This document shows positions 12,280-27,000 of a stretch of 64,000 nucleotides of DNA, in pieces. Both the position numbers and the translations under genes were made by a program. The number at the start of each line of letters is the position of its first letter. Positions within the stretch are counted from its first letter, which is position 1. The stretch is from Oxyruncus cristatus. Its lineage: Eukaryota; Chordata; Aves; Passeriformes; Cotingidae. The DNA lies in the NCBI GenBank assembly GCA_013399855.1, contig VXAY01004352.1, forward strand, positions 434,001-498,000. Reading direction: 5' to 3'. The notes beneath the pieces were generated by a model. It ran no database searches. It had not been told where the DNA came from and worked only from the letters and a program-made list of their open reading frames with translations.

Positions 12280-15150
12280 GTGAGTCACGTCTTATCTTTA
12301 TGACAAGTAGAACTCATTTCATTTCTCATACATTCACATAACACCATGAAATAATCTTATAGTTACTCTACCTTTAAAAAAATACTATTTTAGAAGTGAT
12401 TTATGGATTTTTATTTTTTTTTTTATTTTGACTTTTTTTTGGTATTTGAAAGAGATCTGTTGAGTTTTACTGTAAAGACAAGAAAAGAAGGTATTTATAA
12501 TAGTTAATAGCCTGAACATTGGAACGATCTTCTAAAATGGAAAAGACAAATCCTTTAGTCCCTAATTTTTCTTACATAAATTTATGTCTTTCAAAGCATG
12601 GGTTAGTTCCTCTAGACAGAATATAAATTCTCTTTTTCTATTTTTAAAATTAACAGATTTTTTTTTTTTCTGAAAGTAAAGAGTTCCAATTAGAAAGTTG
12701 TAGTAAATTGAAAATTTCTGCTTGTTTTAAGGATTATTGTTGTTTTGGGAGGAAAAACTTATAAGCATTGTTGTCTGCTCATATATTCTGTCATGGATAT
12801 TATCAATATATTCCTCCTTGGAATTTATTGTGAAACAGAATTTTCATCCAATGGAAAATTTTTATATTTCAACACAATTTCATCTTTTAAATTAAAAAGC
12901 AAAACAACAAAATACTGAAAGACATCACACAAAAAAACCCTGAAAATGCTGAAATAAAAAAAAGAAAAAGAATGTGTCTAGGTAAACAAACGTTTATTGC
13001 ATCTTATATTTTTGTTGTATGGTTAATTTACTCTGCTCTCAAAGATTTCAGGCAATGGATGAAGACCCAAAGGGCAAAAGTTTGTATCAGTGTAGGCACT
13101 GACACTCCTTTTCCTGTTTCATAGTGTAGGAGGTTAATGGAAAAATATTTTGTAAGGTACTCTTTGCCAGGGACAGTACAAAATACAATCTAGGGGGAGA
13201 AACCAATGATGATTTTGTTTAAAATTAATATTTGGATTGTTCCTTTGAAAAAGAATTGTGAGATTCAAGATTAGCCCGTGCATAAAACCAGAATCTTACT
13301 CAGCTTAAAAAGAATTCTTTGTCATGGCCAGTGCAAACTCAGATGAGCTGTCTGCTGCACAGGTGGGATTCTTCCTTTGTCAAGTATGTTGCTCCTGAAA
13401 ATCTGCCATTTCATATCTAATAAGGTACTTTTTCTTTAATCGACCTTAGTGACCTAAGTGACTGGATGGTTCAATTAGATATATACATTTTTTTTCTTTT
13501 TTTAGTTACGTAAAAAATGTTAAAAACTTTGGAAGCAATGACATACAAAACTGCAGTACAACTCAAACCATTTTGGAATAGGTCAGTATAAGAGTTTGGT
13601 GACCAAATATGAAAATTCAATATTCATTCACCTGAGTCATAGGAATTTCCATCTTGAATCAGATTGGATCATAATCTATCAATAACATTGGTAAGGACCG
13701 AATGTTTCAATGAAAGATAAAAAAGCCTCTGCTTAAAAATTTGCAATAAGCAAAGATGGTATAAAGTTTCCCTAAATAAAAGAAATTTTCTAAACCCTAT
13801 CATTTAGAAATTGGCTTAACCAATAAACAACAATGCCTGTATTTCTTATGAAATTTTTATTTATTATATGTGAACATGCCTAATTTTTCTATGCAACAAA
13901 AATTAGGGTTTTTTATTATATCAATAGCCTTTTATTGCTGCCTGAAGAAAGCCAGTTTGTTACTTTTGGTGCTGATGATAGTTTTTAGTACCTAGCCTTA
14001 TGTCTACGAGTGGTAATGTCAGTATCTGTCGGGTATCTGTGACAACTAAAGGCTACATTCAGACACTTATTTAATCAAAAATCTCTCTAGGTGAGCACAA
14101 ACCACTTCTGATTTTAGCTCATTCTATCCTGGTTTTTTGGACCAGTGACTAAGATTTGCTAGTCCATGGGAGATTACTTTTGAATAGCTGCTGAAAAAAC
14201 CCAATCAAAACAGTTTGATTAAATTCTGTCTAATTCTGGAATCTTCCTGAGCAGCTTTGCATAATTTTTGTGATGAAGAACGAGTCCTATTTTGAAGGAG
14301 AAAGGGAAAGAATTCTGCCCATCCCCTTAAAGAAATATTTTCCCCATGTGCAACAACTGTGGAATGACATACACCTTTTTAATAGACATTTAAAAGCTAT
14401 CTGGAGACTTAGTAAAAAGCTTCCATGCCCAGTAGATAGCAAAATGTTATATTAATTTTAGTGCCAGGCCTTAATTAAAAAGAAAACCATAAAATGTATA
14501 AATGGGCACTATATAGAATGATGCAGCTTTGTGGAACCATTTAAGGCTCTTCATCACAAACATTACAGAAATTAATAAAAGGACATAATGTTTGTAATTG
14601 TGTACTGGACACAAGGCAGTCAATATATTTTTACCCTTTGAAAAAGCAGTCGTTGCTGGGAGAGCACAGTTCCATCTTTCCAGGTAAACTCTTCCATAAG
14701 GAATAGCCCCCAACAAGAAAGCCTGTTGTTAAGGCTGTGTCTGCAAATGAATTGTCTATAAACAAACTCAGCATCTGGCAGACATTCCAAGGTGAAAGCC
14801 AAACAGATGGCTAATTTAATATAATCTAAGTGACTTTGGATCAGATAAAGCAATTGAATTAACAGCACTTTAAATGAACGTATACCACACATTCTCACTG
14901 TGCCATTATAATAGGCACCTTTTTATATCTTGAAAATCATTGCTAATTGAAGTTTCATATGGTGAATGCTTATATCTGTAAGACATACAGCTAAACACCC
15001 TGAAAAAAAATGCCATTATAAGTAAAAGCAATCAGTGTTATAACCTTTAGCTCAGATATAGTTATTTTCTTAAGAACTCCTCCAGACAATTTTTGAATCA
15101 AGGAATGTAGACTTCATACCATATGAACTCTTAAGTGCATATGCAACAGG

Positions 15151-15245
15151 CATAATTTATTATGCCTATGTATAGGCATATATATATACTTTAACTGTGC
15201 ATATATATACATATATATATGCATATAAAGCATATACATATGTAT
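15151..15245. repeat. TA-rich palindromic microsatellite
   Basis: The segment is built from TATA and GCATA/ATGC units. It contains a perfect inverted repeat at 15161-15180 (TATGCCTAT and ATAGGCATA around two bases) and a second palindrome CATAAT-TT-ATTATG at 15151-15164. Such sequence can extrude cruciforms and is length-variable. Confidence 0.85.
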
Positions 15246-16170
15246 TCTGTAAGTTTGGAGTTTTAAGGTAAATGTTTAGAAAATCAAAAACCACTCAAAG
15301 CAACAAAACAGGTTTTGAATTATAAGGGGGGTTTAATTATTATTGTTAGTTGTTATTTGTGACACTTTTTGAACTGGAATGCTATTTGATCTATAGCAAA
15401 GGAAACAAAAACTATTTTCTCTTAATTACTTTGAACTTCACAACTGCAATGTGAAGGTGAAACACTTCATGAATACTGAGCTGTACCGTTTGTACACAGC
15501 CAAAGCTAAATTCTTAAAGTTCCTTTGTATTTGGTTCTATATATACATGCAAGTTAGTTCTCTGTGCATTTTCTGATCCCTCTTCCAACAAAACTTTGTG
15601 ACACTTGTGCAAAATAAGTGAAAGGCAGATGTAACAGAGTTTCCATTGTGCAAAAGAGAGGATGTTTGAGAAAGTAGCTCTTCAGCTTCTTTTCATTTCT
15701 CTCTTTCTCGCACAGAACTCTGAAATCCCTGCCAAACCCACAATTGCATTAAGCTCCAGAGTTAGACACATGATCTATTGGGGATGGATTAAATACTGGC
15801 CTGCAGTGCTGCATGACGTAAGGAAGAGCTCCTTCCTGGTACTCGGGAGCTCTGTGGGAATGACCTTAGGTCCCTGGGAAAAGGGCCATTCGCTGTCCTT
15901 TGGCAGCATCTGCCAACCAATGTGAAGTTAAAATAATGGGTAAATTCATGAACACAATTATAAAACTCAGATGCTGGCAATTGCAAGCAACTGATTTGAT
16001 TACCCGGGGAGTATCAGTTTTCTGGTTTTTTGTTTTCCTATACACTGAAACCTCAAAAAAACCCTTTCTGGTGTTCTGGCACAGGTTATGCCTTGCTTCT
16101 ATTTACCTTCTAGAAATAAAAAAAATCTAAAAAACTCATTAACTTTTTCAAATGCCTAACTTTCTCCCTC

Positions 16171-16186
16171 TTTTTTTTTTTTTTTT
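16171..16186. repeat. Homopolymer T run (16)
   Basis: Sixteen consecutive T after a C/T-rich lead. No processed pseudogene or SINE is recognisable beside it. Confidence 0.95.
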
Positions 16187-17113
16187 AATTTAACATATGG
16201 CTTAACATCATTCACACATGGTAAGAAGCAAAGGAATCTAAAGCAGGTGGAATTTTGTGAATTTTAATAATCAGTAAAAGCAGTCAAGCTTGCAGACTTG
16301 GCTCTTCTGTATTACAGTCTCTAATGTGTACGTGTCACCTTATATTATTGAATACTCTTCGGATTTTATCAACTATTGTATTACAGCACTTCTCTTGCAG
16401 AAGGCTAATTTTCCTTCAAACTATACAGTAATAATTTTACAATCCAAATGCATACGTAGTGGGCATATAATGTACATACAAACATAAATATTTCTATTTT
16501 ATTGAGATATAGACAAATATATGAGTACAGGCCAGGGTCTAACCCCTATAATATAATACTATTTTCTCTTCAACAAAATAATGTGAACTCTTGTCCTAAT
16601 CTGAGATTTTAGAGCTGCCTGTGGAAGAATGTCAGCCCTTAGGTATAAATCTAGTCAGAAGAACAAACACAGACAACTTTAAAAAAAAGAGAAATAATTA
16701 AAAATTAATTTTCCTCTCCCTAGACATGCCTAAATCCGGATATTCAAACATGAGGCTTTACCAAGAAGACTTACAACCATGCTTTAGTGGAAAGTAAGAC
16801 ACCATCTTGACCCTGCCCTTTAAAATACAATTCATAACTGCATAACTATGAGGCTAATATTCTTTTTAATCTACAGCAAATTGAAGTACAAGTTAGGATT
16901 TTCCTTTTCTCTTTTTTTTTTTTTCAATAAAGGTATTTGTTGCAGTCTAAATCTTGTTACGGGCAAAAGAGAAAGCTCTTTTACACAAAACAAAGAATTT
17001 GCTGTAGAATAGCAGCCTATAAAACCACAACAAATAGTTTTTATTAGTCCAGCTGTGATGATATGAGCACTTCTAGTCAAACTCAAATTGTTACAGAAAA
17101 GCCTCGCAATTAA

Positions 17114-17172
17114 TACATACATATATACATATGTGTATAGATTTGTGTGTGTGTGTATATATATATATATGA
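17114..17172. repeat. TA/TG microsatellite
   Basis: ACATACATATATACATATGTG leads into GTGTGTGTG and then a pure TA run ending at about 17171. A simple-sequence tract with no further structure. Confidence 0.9.
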
Positions 17173-20100
17173 GGTTCTTACATATGTGAGCACCTTTTTC
17201 CCTGGTTCTATGGCGTGGTCCCTCCACCCCATAGGTAATGGGGAACAGTGTAAGTGAGTTTCAGGAATAAAGGAATAAAAAGTGGGTCACAGTGAACTGG
17301 CAGTGAATCTTCCTTGTGTGGAATATGATGTTGGTTGTGGTGGTTTGTTCCTCTTCAGTCTTGGGTCCACTTGGCATTATTTTTACACATTTTCTGAGTT
17401 TCTTGATTGATCTTACCCCACTCTTCCCTAGTTTCATGTGCCCTCTTTCTTACCCTTAAATTTGGGTTTGCCTGGCTCACAAGATGAGGTCTTTCCTCTG
17501 TGAAAAATGATTTACTTCCATAACCAGTGATAATGCTCTGGGATTTCTGATGTCATCTGATACCCCTATTATAATCCTAGAATGAAAGATAGTTCACTAA
17601 ATCCATGATAGCTATTTGGTTTTACTCTTTATTAATTAACAATAGGTGTTATGCCACACAGGGGCACAGAGATAAATTAAAGCTATAACGAATTTGGCAA
17701 TAGTCACCTGACAACTATAAAACTGCAAGCTCAGCCAAAATAAGTTAAATTCACCTCAGGCCAGTACAAGTCTAGACAAGTCCCAGGTCCCTTTACTCTC
17801 AGATTGGTTCAAAGCTTGTCACCTTGTACTAGTAACATTATAATTTAAAAGTCATATTTGTCTAGGTATGCAGTCTTTGGTCTTCTCTAATACATGGAGA
17901 TCATTGGAGTTAAGAGGATGGTTTAATGAAAATTAGACGAAATATGTAGATTGGTCTAAGAACTAAGTCTGAAGTCAAAATTGCTTTACTAGGGAGTTTA
18001 AAGTTTATTAATAGTTGATTGTTCATTAAAACTTGCTAATTATATATAGTTATTAATATTATGGCTTGATTACTGCCTAATCATCTTAAATGTGGCTTAT
18101 CAATATCACACAAGTTAGGAATATGCAAATTTGGAGAATACAAAACTCTACTACAGACCACAGGATTTTGCAAATTGGGAAAAGAGGAAGAATATTGTTA
18201 AATTATTAAAGGTAACACTTGTGATTAGTTATCCTAGTATATTTCCAATGTATGAACCAATATTTCTGTATATGAGCAGTATGCAAAAAAGAAGGAGTTT
18301 TTCTGATCTATTAAGAACTTTGTTGAAATCAATTTTTCAGTATAAAATAGTTTCTTACTCTTGTCTACTCAATGAAAAGAAAGTATAATTTTCAGGAGAC
18401 AGTTAGCTCGACATTAAGGTGGATGTTAAAGGCAGATAAGATAAACAACCATCTTATGACTTCTGCTTCTGTGTGACAACAGCCAGTACAGAATTTATCC
18501 ACCATCTTTTGACAGCACTGGAAAGTAATCCATCAACTAACATAATCATAGCTAAGGTCACAAAGCAGCTGTTTCCCACAACTCTGCAGGTGCTGTACTC
18601 TGTGAAACATCCTCCGTAACACTGACCTAGGAAAGAAGACACTTTGGGCTAATTGGTGAAGAAAACCTTTAGGGACATTTACCGGCATCTTTGCAGGTAA
18701 ACTCAATGAGACCAACTCAATTGACTCAATGTCACCAACAAGAGAGGCCCTAAAATTTGTACCAGAAAAGATAATTGCTGTTTGACTGCTGTAGGTGAAA
18801 TTAGGAATGCAATGTATGACTATCTGTAGCATTCATCTGGTTGAAAAAAATGTTAAAAATTTTATGCATTTAAGATCAGAATTTGCTAAGCTTACTGTTA
18901 CAAATACCAGGAAAATATTTTCTTCTTTGTGAACCAGAGCTTTAAACGAGATTTGAAGGGGGAACATGATAAAAACAGGCACAACAGAGATAAGCCTGAG
19001 AGCATCATGCCAGTGTCTGAGGCACATTGTTCTCCTTTGGTCTGCTGTCTCAGTGGAGGTAAGGGGTGGACATCTGTGTGATGGATGGTGGCTGTCTTGG
19101 ACAAAGCAGTCACAAACTGGATGAGTAGAGGGTGATGTGGACTGAGAACCAGATGAATACCAGATTTTTTATTACAAGCACTTTTTTTACAAGAAAAAGA
19201 AAAAAAAAAAAAAGGTAGGTTATGAAAATACCCTGAAGTTGTTAGCCATCAAATATAATGTTTTAATAAACCTGAAAGGCTTTTCTTATCCCATTTTTCT
19301 GGTTGGGTCAAATTTTCCTGCCAAAACTTATCTACACTTCTCCCAGCTTCATCCTTAGTCCTCAGTGAAAGCCACTGAACACAACTACCAGCTCAGGAAC
19401 ACTAGTTTCCTCCCAGTACATGGATTTCTTCCTCTGCAAGGGGCTGGTGCTAGCTTTGGGTGTGAAAGTCTTCACTTTGTTTCCCAACCCACCTCCAGTG
19501 AGTTTTGTTAAGAAAATAATTTTTAAGTGACCTTTCCCTCTTATTTAGGAGGTAGACTAAAATAAAGAGCCATTAAATCAGCTCTCATATAGCTTGTGAG
19601 CTGTGCCAAGCTTTGTCTAAAACACAGAAGGAAGGAGAGGCAAAGAGGAAGGTTTTTTTTCCCTGCTGAGCTGATTTTCTCAAGGTCTAAACACTTCAGT
19701 TTAAAAGTAATAAAAATTCAATTATATGTTCAAAATTATGGATTTTTTTCCAGTAGCTCCTTCTGTGATTAATTACTATAATGGTTTAGAAATAGCTGTT
19801 ATTGCAGAACCATCTTATGTTCCAAAGCTTATGGATCCCTGCTCACTGTGAGAGTGAACTCATAAAAATACAGCCATTTTCTAAGAAGCAAGGAAGGAGG
19901 GAAAATCAAGGTGGTTATTTTGTCTGCTACAAGGAGGTATGATTGTGTGAGTTGACTTATTGCTACCTAAAGGGAGTCAGATCAAAATTAAGACTTTCAA
20001 CTCAAGCACACAATTGAAGTTCATTGCAAGTGTTGCAGGCAAACTGGCATTTGTTGAAAAAAGTGTGTGCTACAAACAGATGCACCATTGGAAACGGAAA

Positions 20101-23100
20101 CACAAAATTTCTTCCCTAGGACCATTCTGCTTTATTAAAACTGACAACTTCCACTTGAGCTCTGTGTCCTGATCTAAAAAAGAGTTTCTTATTTGCTTTA
20201 AGCAATTGTCACATAATGTACCAGTTGGAAGAGTTGGCTTGTAATTTTACTCACTGTCCCAGAAAAAAAACCCAACCATTTCTTAAAAATCCCACAGTAT
20301 TCCTGCTGATGATAAATAAAAAAAAAGCACCTCTTTTATCTTTGTTTCATTGCTTTCTGCAATTGTGGAGATAGTAGTATTAAAAACTGAGTTTCTGAGC
20401 TTCTATTTATTAATAGAAGTAAAATAAAGCATTTGAAAATCTCCCACAGTGGCAGAAAACATCCAAGTTCAAATTTCCCCAATCAGTTTGTTAGTTCTGC
20501 AGTCTTAAAGTCTTTATAATATGTCATCTGAGTTAGTAAAAATTACTTTTTCTTTAAAAATCTAGTTGTATTTTATGGCATTAATCAGAGATATAATCCA
20601 TAATAAAAACATATTCTACCTCTTTGCTTTCATGGGATAAGTAACTTTACATGTCATTTATTTCAAATACAGTTATGTCTGTTCTCTCCATTCAAACATA
20701 TAACACGCATTAATGCCAATTGAAGTCATGCATAAGAACAGAAAAAAAACACTATTCCCCCATTGTTAACTCTCTTCTGCATCTCTGTATTAATGACATT
20801 CATACAGAGATAGAAGACAAGAAAATCTGAAATGGAGGATGGAAAGGAACACGTATCCAAACTGGTTCTTTTTAAGCGCGTGAGATTCAAAGGACAATTT
20901 AAGGGGAAGTAACCAACAGATACACCCCCTTCATCCATAGGTTTGGTTAAGAATGTAAAACTTTGTGGAACGTATAATAGCAGAACAAGTTAATAGTTCA
21001 TTATTTGGATTACAATACAACCTGGAGACCTACTGTGCTGGACACTTCACAAATGCATGGTGAAAGTCCTGTCAGTCCCTGTCTGGAATGGAGTATAATC
21101 CAAACAGACAGGAGACGTGAATGGCTTTTGGGAGTACATGAGTGGAAAAACAAGAAATGTCTCAGAATTGGGACTGTCAGACCAAAGATCCATTGCAACA
21201 CCTTGCATTTCAAGTGAATTTTCAGTCTCTTCTATGTATATACAGGTGACACATAAATCAGAAGGGAGCAAGCATTGCTCATGACTCCTTTTTCCCCCAA
21301 AGACTACAAAAAAAATAATACGTAATTATTCCCTCAGAACTAAGAATGAGCAACTCAGCTTCTTCTGAAATACCAGTCCTACCTCACAAGAAGCTCATGG
21401 AATATTTTAAGGAAACATAACCAACTCTTTATATTTCAGTTTTATATTGATTGCTGGAACTAACAATAAACCTTCAGATGTATCTTTTCAATTGTTTATT
21501 GATTTAATTTGGTCCTTAGGTTTTTAATGAAAATAGAAGCTGTCCCACTCTTTTTTTCAATGTTTTTCAGACAGGATTTATTTCACTGACACTCATCACT
21601 GAGGACAGTGTTCAGTTCATGTAGGATGAGTCCTGTTGTTCATTCAGAACCTGCTGTCCTACAGTCAGAAACTGTTCTTCCTCTGGGCACATCTTCAAGC
21701 CCTTCGTCTCATTTCCTGAAGATTCTCTTCTTCAGGGGGCCTATCTGGCCAAGGTTGACACAATGAGAGAAAGAACATGGAAGGAAGAAGACAGGAAATT
21801 CAGTTTTTCAGTAGACCCTGAGCTTTTGGGCTTTTTTTTTAATATTTTCTTTGTTAACCACATGGGAAGAGTTTGGCAGAGCCCCTTCCTTAGCTGCCAC
21901 TCATCCTCTCCCAAAAGTACATATAGCAAAGCAATGTAATTTGGATCTTAGTCTGCCTCTGAGCTGGCACAGTGAGGCTTTTAACTGCAAACAAAGCTCA
22001 AAAAGCCAGCAAGCAATTTAATTTCAATTAATACTTTATACCATTTGCACCAGGTTTTTTCCTATAAAAAATATATCTGAATTACACCTTCACTTCTGCT
22101 ATTCAGTTATGAAGGGCATTTCTAGACATGAAAGACTGAAGTAGAGAGAAGATGGAGGAGGCAGGACTCGAGGAAGGCATAAAGGCAAACCAAAGCAAAC
22201 ATTGAATCATAATCAAGTTTCTGTCTTTTTGGTCCTCCTGGTTTTTTCTGTGCTTCATTGTCCTCTCATTGCTGATGAATAGAATTCTTCAGGTTGGTGT
22301 TCCTGTTTTTCTCTTTGAAAGCATAGCTGTTTAAAGTCATGTCATCAGCTATTAAATATCACAAACCCTTTCATTTACTCAGATACAGGCAATTATATTT
22401 CAGAGGGAATCTTTCTTATGTCTTTATTTTTGCTCTTTGCCTGCCAAAAATAATACTTTTTTACATACCATACGTCAACACTTCAATAATTTGTCACTTT
22501 TCCTTGTCCTTTTATTTTGACTCCAGTTTCTCTTGGCCACCAGCCAAACGTTCCTGTAATCAAGTGTTCCTATAACAGTATAAACCCCAAAACATTAAGT
22601 TTTAGCTTTCTGTGAGTAAAAAAAGTAGTTTCTGATTGATTACAAGTTCAGGACGAGAAAGGTAAAATTCCAGAGAGAGGTCTTGAGCCTCTGTATCAAC
22701 TCTGACTTGCTTTTAGTCAACTATGAGCAGTCTTTGACAGATCAAACAAACTGCAGTACCTCAGGTCTACTAGCTGTTTTTCTTAACTTAGGGCTGTTCT
22801 CTAGATCTGTTGACAACTTTCGAACACTTTTCTTTCTCTAAGTTTAATAGCAATAACATTGAGGTTTGAAAACTACCTGAAACTGCTTTTACTAAGAGGA
22901 AAGTAGAGCTGAAAAGGAAAAAAAAAAGTTTTTAATGGGGTTTGGTGATCTCAAAATTTAGTTTCATTTATTTCTTTTAAACTTAGAAATAAAGTTAGTA
23001 TTTTGCAAAATGCTTAGGAATGCACTGTCTATTAAGACACTAAATTTTAAAATTTGACTTCTTTATGCTAATAATGGAAAAGAACTTACATTAAAAAAAT

Positions 23101-23295
23101 AAAAATCAAAGCATGACCACTTCAGTAAATGAAATTACCACATAAATTTTTGTTGTCCTCAGAATACTTTTTTTCCTCTTGCTTTCATTCAAAACAAATG
23201 TCAAAAGTAATTTAACATAGATGTCCTCAGCGTACTTGGCAGAGAATGGGGAAGACACCATCACTATCATTTCCTATTTTAAGTTTGGTCTACAC

Positions 23296-23372
23296 TCAAT
23301 ATTACTATTATTACTACTGCTTTTTCTACTAGTACTGCTACTATTTCTACGGCTACTAGTACCAATAATAAT
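23296..23372. repeat. Degenerate trinucleotide repeat (ACT/TAC type)
   Basis: A run of ATTACTATTATTACTACTGC with further CTACTAGTACTGCTACTATT and CGGCTACTAGTACC units keeps a 3-base period through many substitutions. Frames crossing it give Leu/Val/Ile runs that are composition artefacts. Confidence 0.8.
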
Positions 23373-23833
23373 TGTACAGATTTTGGCTGACATTTCCTTG
23401 CATATTTACTGAGAAATTTTACTCTGTTTAATAATGTTTGAAAGATAATTGGACTTTTGCAGAATGTACTGACAAACCTGTCTTCAAAAGCATACAAAAG
23501 AAAGAGCTGGAGATTTACAGACCAGTCTACTTCAGTTTAGCCCTTGGATAAAACAAACAGAATGTATAATCAAACACCTACATAATAATCATGTGATGTT
23601 GAGTAAAAAAAAAACCAAAACACACAAATAAAAAAAAAAGTTACATTAACTTAATCTCCTCCTGCAACATGATAATTAGCCTACTGGGTTGCCAAAGAGT
23701 AGACTGCAAAAGCTTTAACTTCAGAGACACTTCTGGTATTGTATGCAATGACATTTCGTAAATGGGCTAGAAAAACATATTCTACATAATATGAAGGTAC
23801 AAATACCACAACAGTGGTACAATTATGGTAGAA

Positions 23834-23845
23834 CCCCCCCCCCCC
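23834..23845. repeat. Homopolymer C run (12)
   Basis: Twelve consecutive C on the plus strand in otherwise AT-rich DNA. The length is likely unreliable in sequencing. Confidence 0.9.
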
Positions 23846-23924
23846 ATATTTACACATTTTTTTCCAATCTTTCATTTGTCAAACTGATCTGATAAATAGA
23901 ATAAAGTTACAAAGACTCTGTCAT

Positions 23925-24030
23925 AGGTTCAGGGGTGTTATTTAACATTTTCATTAATTACTTAAATGATAGAATAAAAATAACAATGAGTTCATTACAT
24001 TTGTAGACACAGTAAAATTGAATAGACTGT
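23925..24030 (+). mobile_element. Degenerate CR1 LINE, reverse-transcriptase fragment
   Basis: The run TTCAGGGGTGTTATTTAACA, TTTTCATTAATTACTTAAATGA, TTACATTTGTAGACACAGTAAAATTG lines up with the CR1 reverse-transcriptase stretch encoding GVLFNIFINDLDDG then KFADDTKLG. The FADD motif appears as TTTGTAGACACA, so the first catalytic Asp position is GTAGAC (Val-Asp), a loss. Stops occur in the fragment. It may extend right to about 24120, but the match fades. Confidence 0.6.
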
Positions 24031-27000
24031 ACACACATTGGATTGTGGAAGGACCTTCAGCCCAGAATGCTGTTACAGAGAAGGTAATAGAGAGAAATAT
24101 TTGCATAGAAAAGTGCGCTGACTTTGGGTGAATGGGGAAAGAGAAGACAATTGTTTGTATCAGAAACTGGATCCAGCTGTAAATATTGTTTCCTTAGACA
24201 TTTAATGTTTTTTTTACAACTGTGAATGAAATCTGAGGTGTTTTGAGAGATGGGTTTGGGACTGAATTTTGCAGTTTAAGTCTTTTATGTACTTTAATGG
24301 GATATGCTGTGGCATACTAAAGTGGGAGCTTGCTCCTTGACACTGTGAAATGGAGAACAAAAATGCTTAGGAATCAGACTTAAAAACACAGGATCAAAAA
24401 TACATCTTTGCCACTACAAAACTGAAGAGAGATAAGATCAGACTGTGTAGGATTTATGTTCATTTAATCACAATAGCACTAGAGTTTAGCATGTCTCACT
24501 GTGGGAGGAAACATTATCTCTGTAATACTTCTTAGAAATTTTCTGTCATTGTTTTGGATATTCAGCACTAAAATACTTACTGTCAAGGTAAGATTAGGAA
24601 TAGTTCCTTCTAAAACTATTCATTTTACAGGAAAGGGAAAGACTGGTATAGACTTGACCCAGTGAAGATTTAATTTCTGGTGTCTTTTCTTGAAAACAGT
24701 GGTAAAAGTAGCCAACATTCAGGAAACTTCATGATATATCACAGTATGTCACATTTTCATGTGTCACACTTCTTTTTAAAAATAATTTTGTAGTGTAATT
24801 ATTTTTGATGATGACTTGAGTTTGTCTATATCTTGATTTTTCATAAAATGCTGTGCCACATGACAAAAATCCTGTATAACGCTATGAAGAGGCATGAAGC
24901 TTGCAATATAGCAAAAGGTGTCAGAGAAACAATTGCACCAAACTGCGTCAGGAACTTTCAGAATGTTCCTTCAACATCTATCTGCAGGTTTGAAGGATTT
25001 TAAAACCTCAGAGGGCAAATCTGTTTGAAGTAACAGACATTCCCTCGCTTTTCGTTTGCAACATTTAGAAGCCAGATAATATTGCACCCTTTCACCTAAA
25101 CCCATAAGTGTTTCCTTCATACATGAGATTAACTTCAAGGGTATCGTATGCTCAGGTCCCTTATGCAGTGCAGCATATACTGTTCTCTTAGAAATACAAA
25201 AATACCTCAAGAAACAAAAAACATAACAGAGAGCAAAGGTGCATATATCTTCACATATAGCTCATTATTTAACTCTTCTTTCCCACTAGCTAATTGAAAT
25301 GTAATTAAAATTTTTAAGGTTACAGTAAAAGTGGGTGGAGTTCTGGAATGTCTTTCGTATCCTTCATATAAAAGGGCACTGTGAAGATTATAAATTCATG
25401 TAGTGTCAACTAAAATCCTGGTGATTTATACTAAACTGCACTAGGAATATTGTAATACCAGAAAAGGACATTGGCATTTCCTGTTTTAAGATCCAAGTAT
25501 ATTTAACATTTCAAAAAGGAGATACCAAGAAGATGTGATTTTTCACACTGCATCTTCCTAATTCTAGTCCACTTCTATTTAAACTTCCTTTCACATAAAT
25601 CAAAAAAATCCCCGGGAGCTTTAACTTGTAAAAATCAGTCTAGGGGAAAGGATGACAGTATTTCTCCCTGGAGAGGGATCTTGCACAGATGAACCCTACA
25701 AATATCACAGTCAATCATTGCTGTTCAAATCTGACAAAGAATGCTGTTTTGCAATGTCTCCTGAGAGATGCAAATAAAAGATTTAGGCAGAAAATATTAG
25801 TTCCAAAAGTGTGGGTGTTGCTTAGAGTGCAAAGTTAATATAACTCATTATCACAGTTACTTTCACTTTTTCTATCCACCTTCTCCTAAATCCCAAGCAT
25901 CATTTTTGGCTGACATACCAAACACTACCAATCTACAGGAGCCAAATTTGTCCAAGTAGCATGATTAAGTGTAAGATAATCCCTCCCTGCCTTACAAAGG
26001 TAAGGTATATGGATGGGTGACTGTTAATTTGGGTAGCTTTAAGACAAACACAATATGTATATTTGTGCTGAAAGTGTCATACACTTCAGAACAGCATATT
26101 GTGGTGTGATATGTGCATCCAGATGTGAACATTAAAAATAGACTGAATCCTTTTTTTTTTTTAACTTGAAAAGTTGATGCTCTAAAAGCTATGATTAAAG
26201 AAATACAGTTGTCAGAAGCAAAAGGCTCTAATAATAATAATGCCAAGAAGAGAGAGCAGTTTAGAAAAAATACCCTGAAAAGCCAATTCTGCAAAACAGT
26301 ATCTCTGTGTACAGCAAAATTGAGTGTGGTGTACAAAGTTTGAGCCAGTGAAGTTTTATTTACACTGTAATTACTTTAGAAAAAGTACTAAAATACAGAA
26401 CACCCCGGTATTTTATACTGATGCACATAAACAGGTTGTTCCATCATCATTTTTGTATACTATTTTTACTACTTATTTGTTATTTTAAGATTCTCTTTCA
26501 TTTATTCTTAACACAGAGGCTAGGCTGTACTCAAATACCTTATGCTATCACTTATGGTTAGTCACCTTTATTCCTCGGGTCTGCTGACTGACAGGTATTT
26601 TGATGAGAAATAGGTCTGGAAAACTGAAGTTTAGTGAGATTATTTGGGGTGACTGTTTTTAACTAGTCAAATGCAACCCACACTGCATTAGTTTTGTCCA
26701 GAGTAGCGAACCATTGTGAGGTGTGAACAGGTGCACGTGGAGACAGTCACGTCATTTGACAGCCCTGCATAACTGGCTGTTTTTTCTAACCATCCCATTC
26801 CTTCTGTTGGATGCACTAATAAATCCTCATTCTCTTTCTGTCTGTCTAGTATATATTTCAACGTAATATATTTCTCATAAAGAGAGTTACAAAACTAATA
26901 GTAACGTGTGATTTTTTTGACCCGTTGCTGGCAAAAAAAACAAAACCAAGCCAAAACAAAAACACCACGAGATTTTTAGACTACCTGTAACAAACTTAAG

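Larger units (their letters stand above)
12280..23295. other. Long AT-rich stretch without a recognised gene
   Basis: About 11 kb with no gene, RNA gene or CR1 copy that I can recognise. It holds simple repeats (TA-rich cluster near 15150-15245, a T run at 16171-16186, TG/TA microsatellite near 17140-17172, an A run near 19198-19214) and a short GC-richer patch at 15700-15930. The open frames are at most 118 codons and overlap on both strands. Confidence 0.5.
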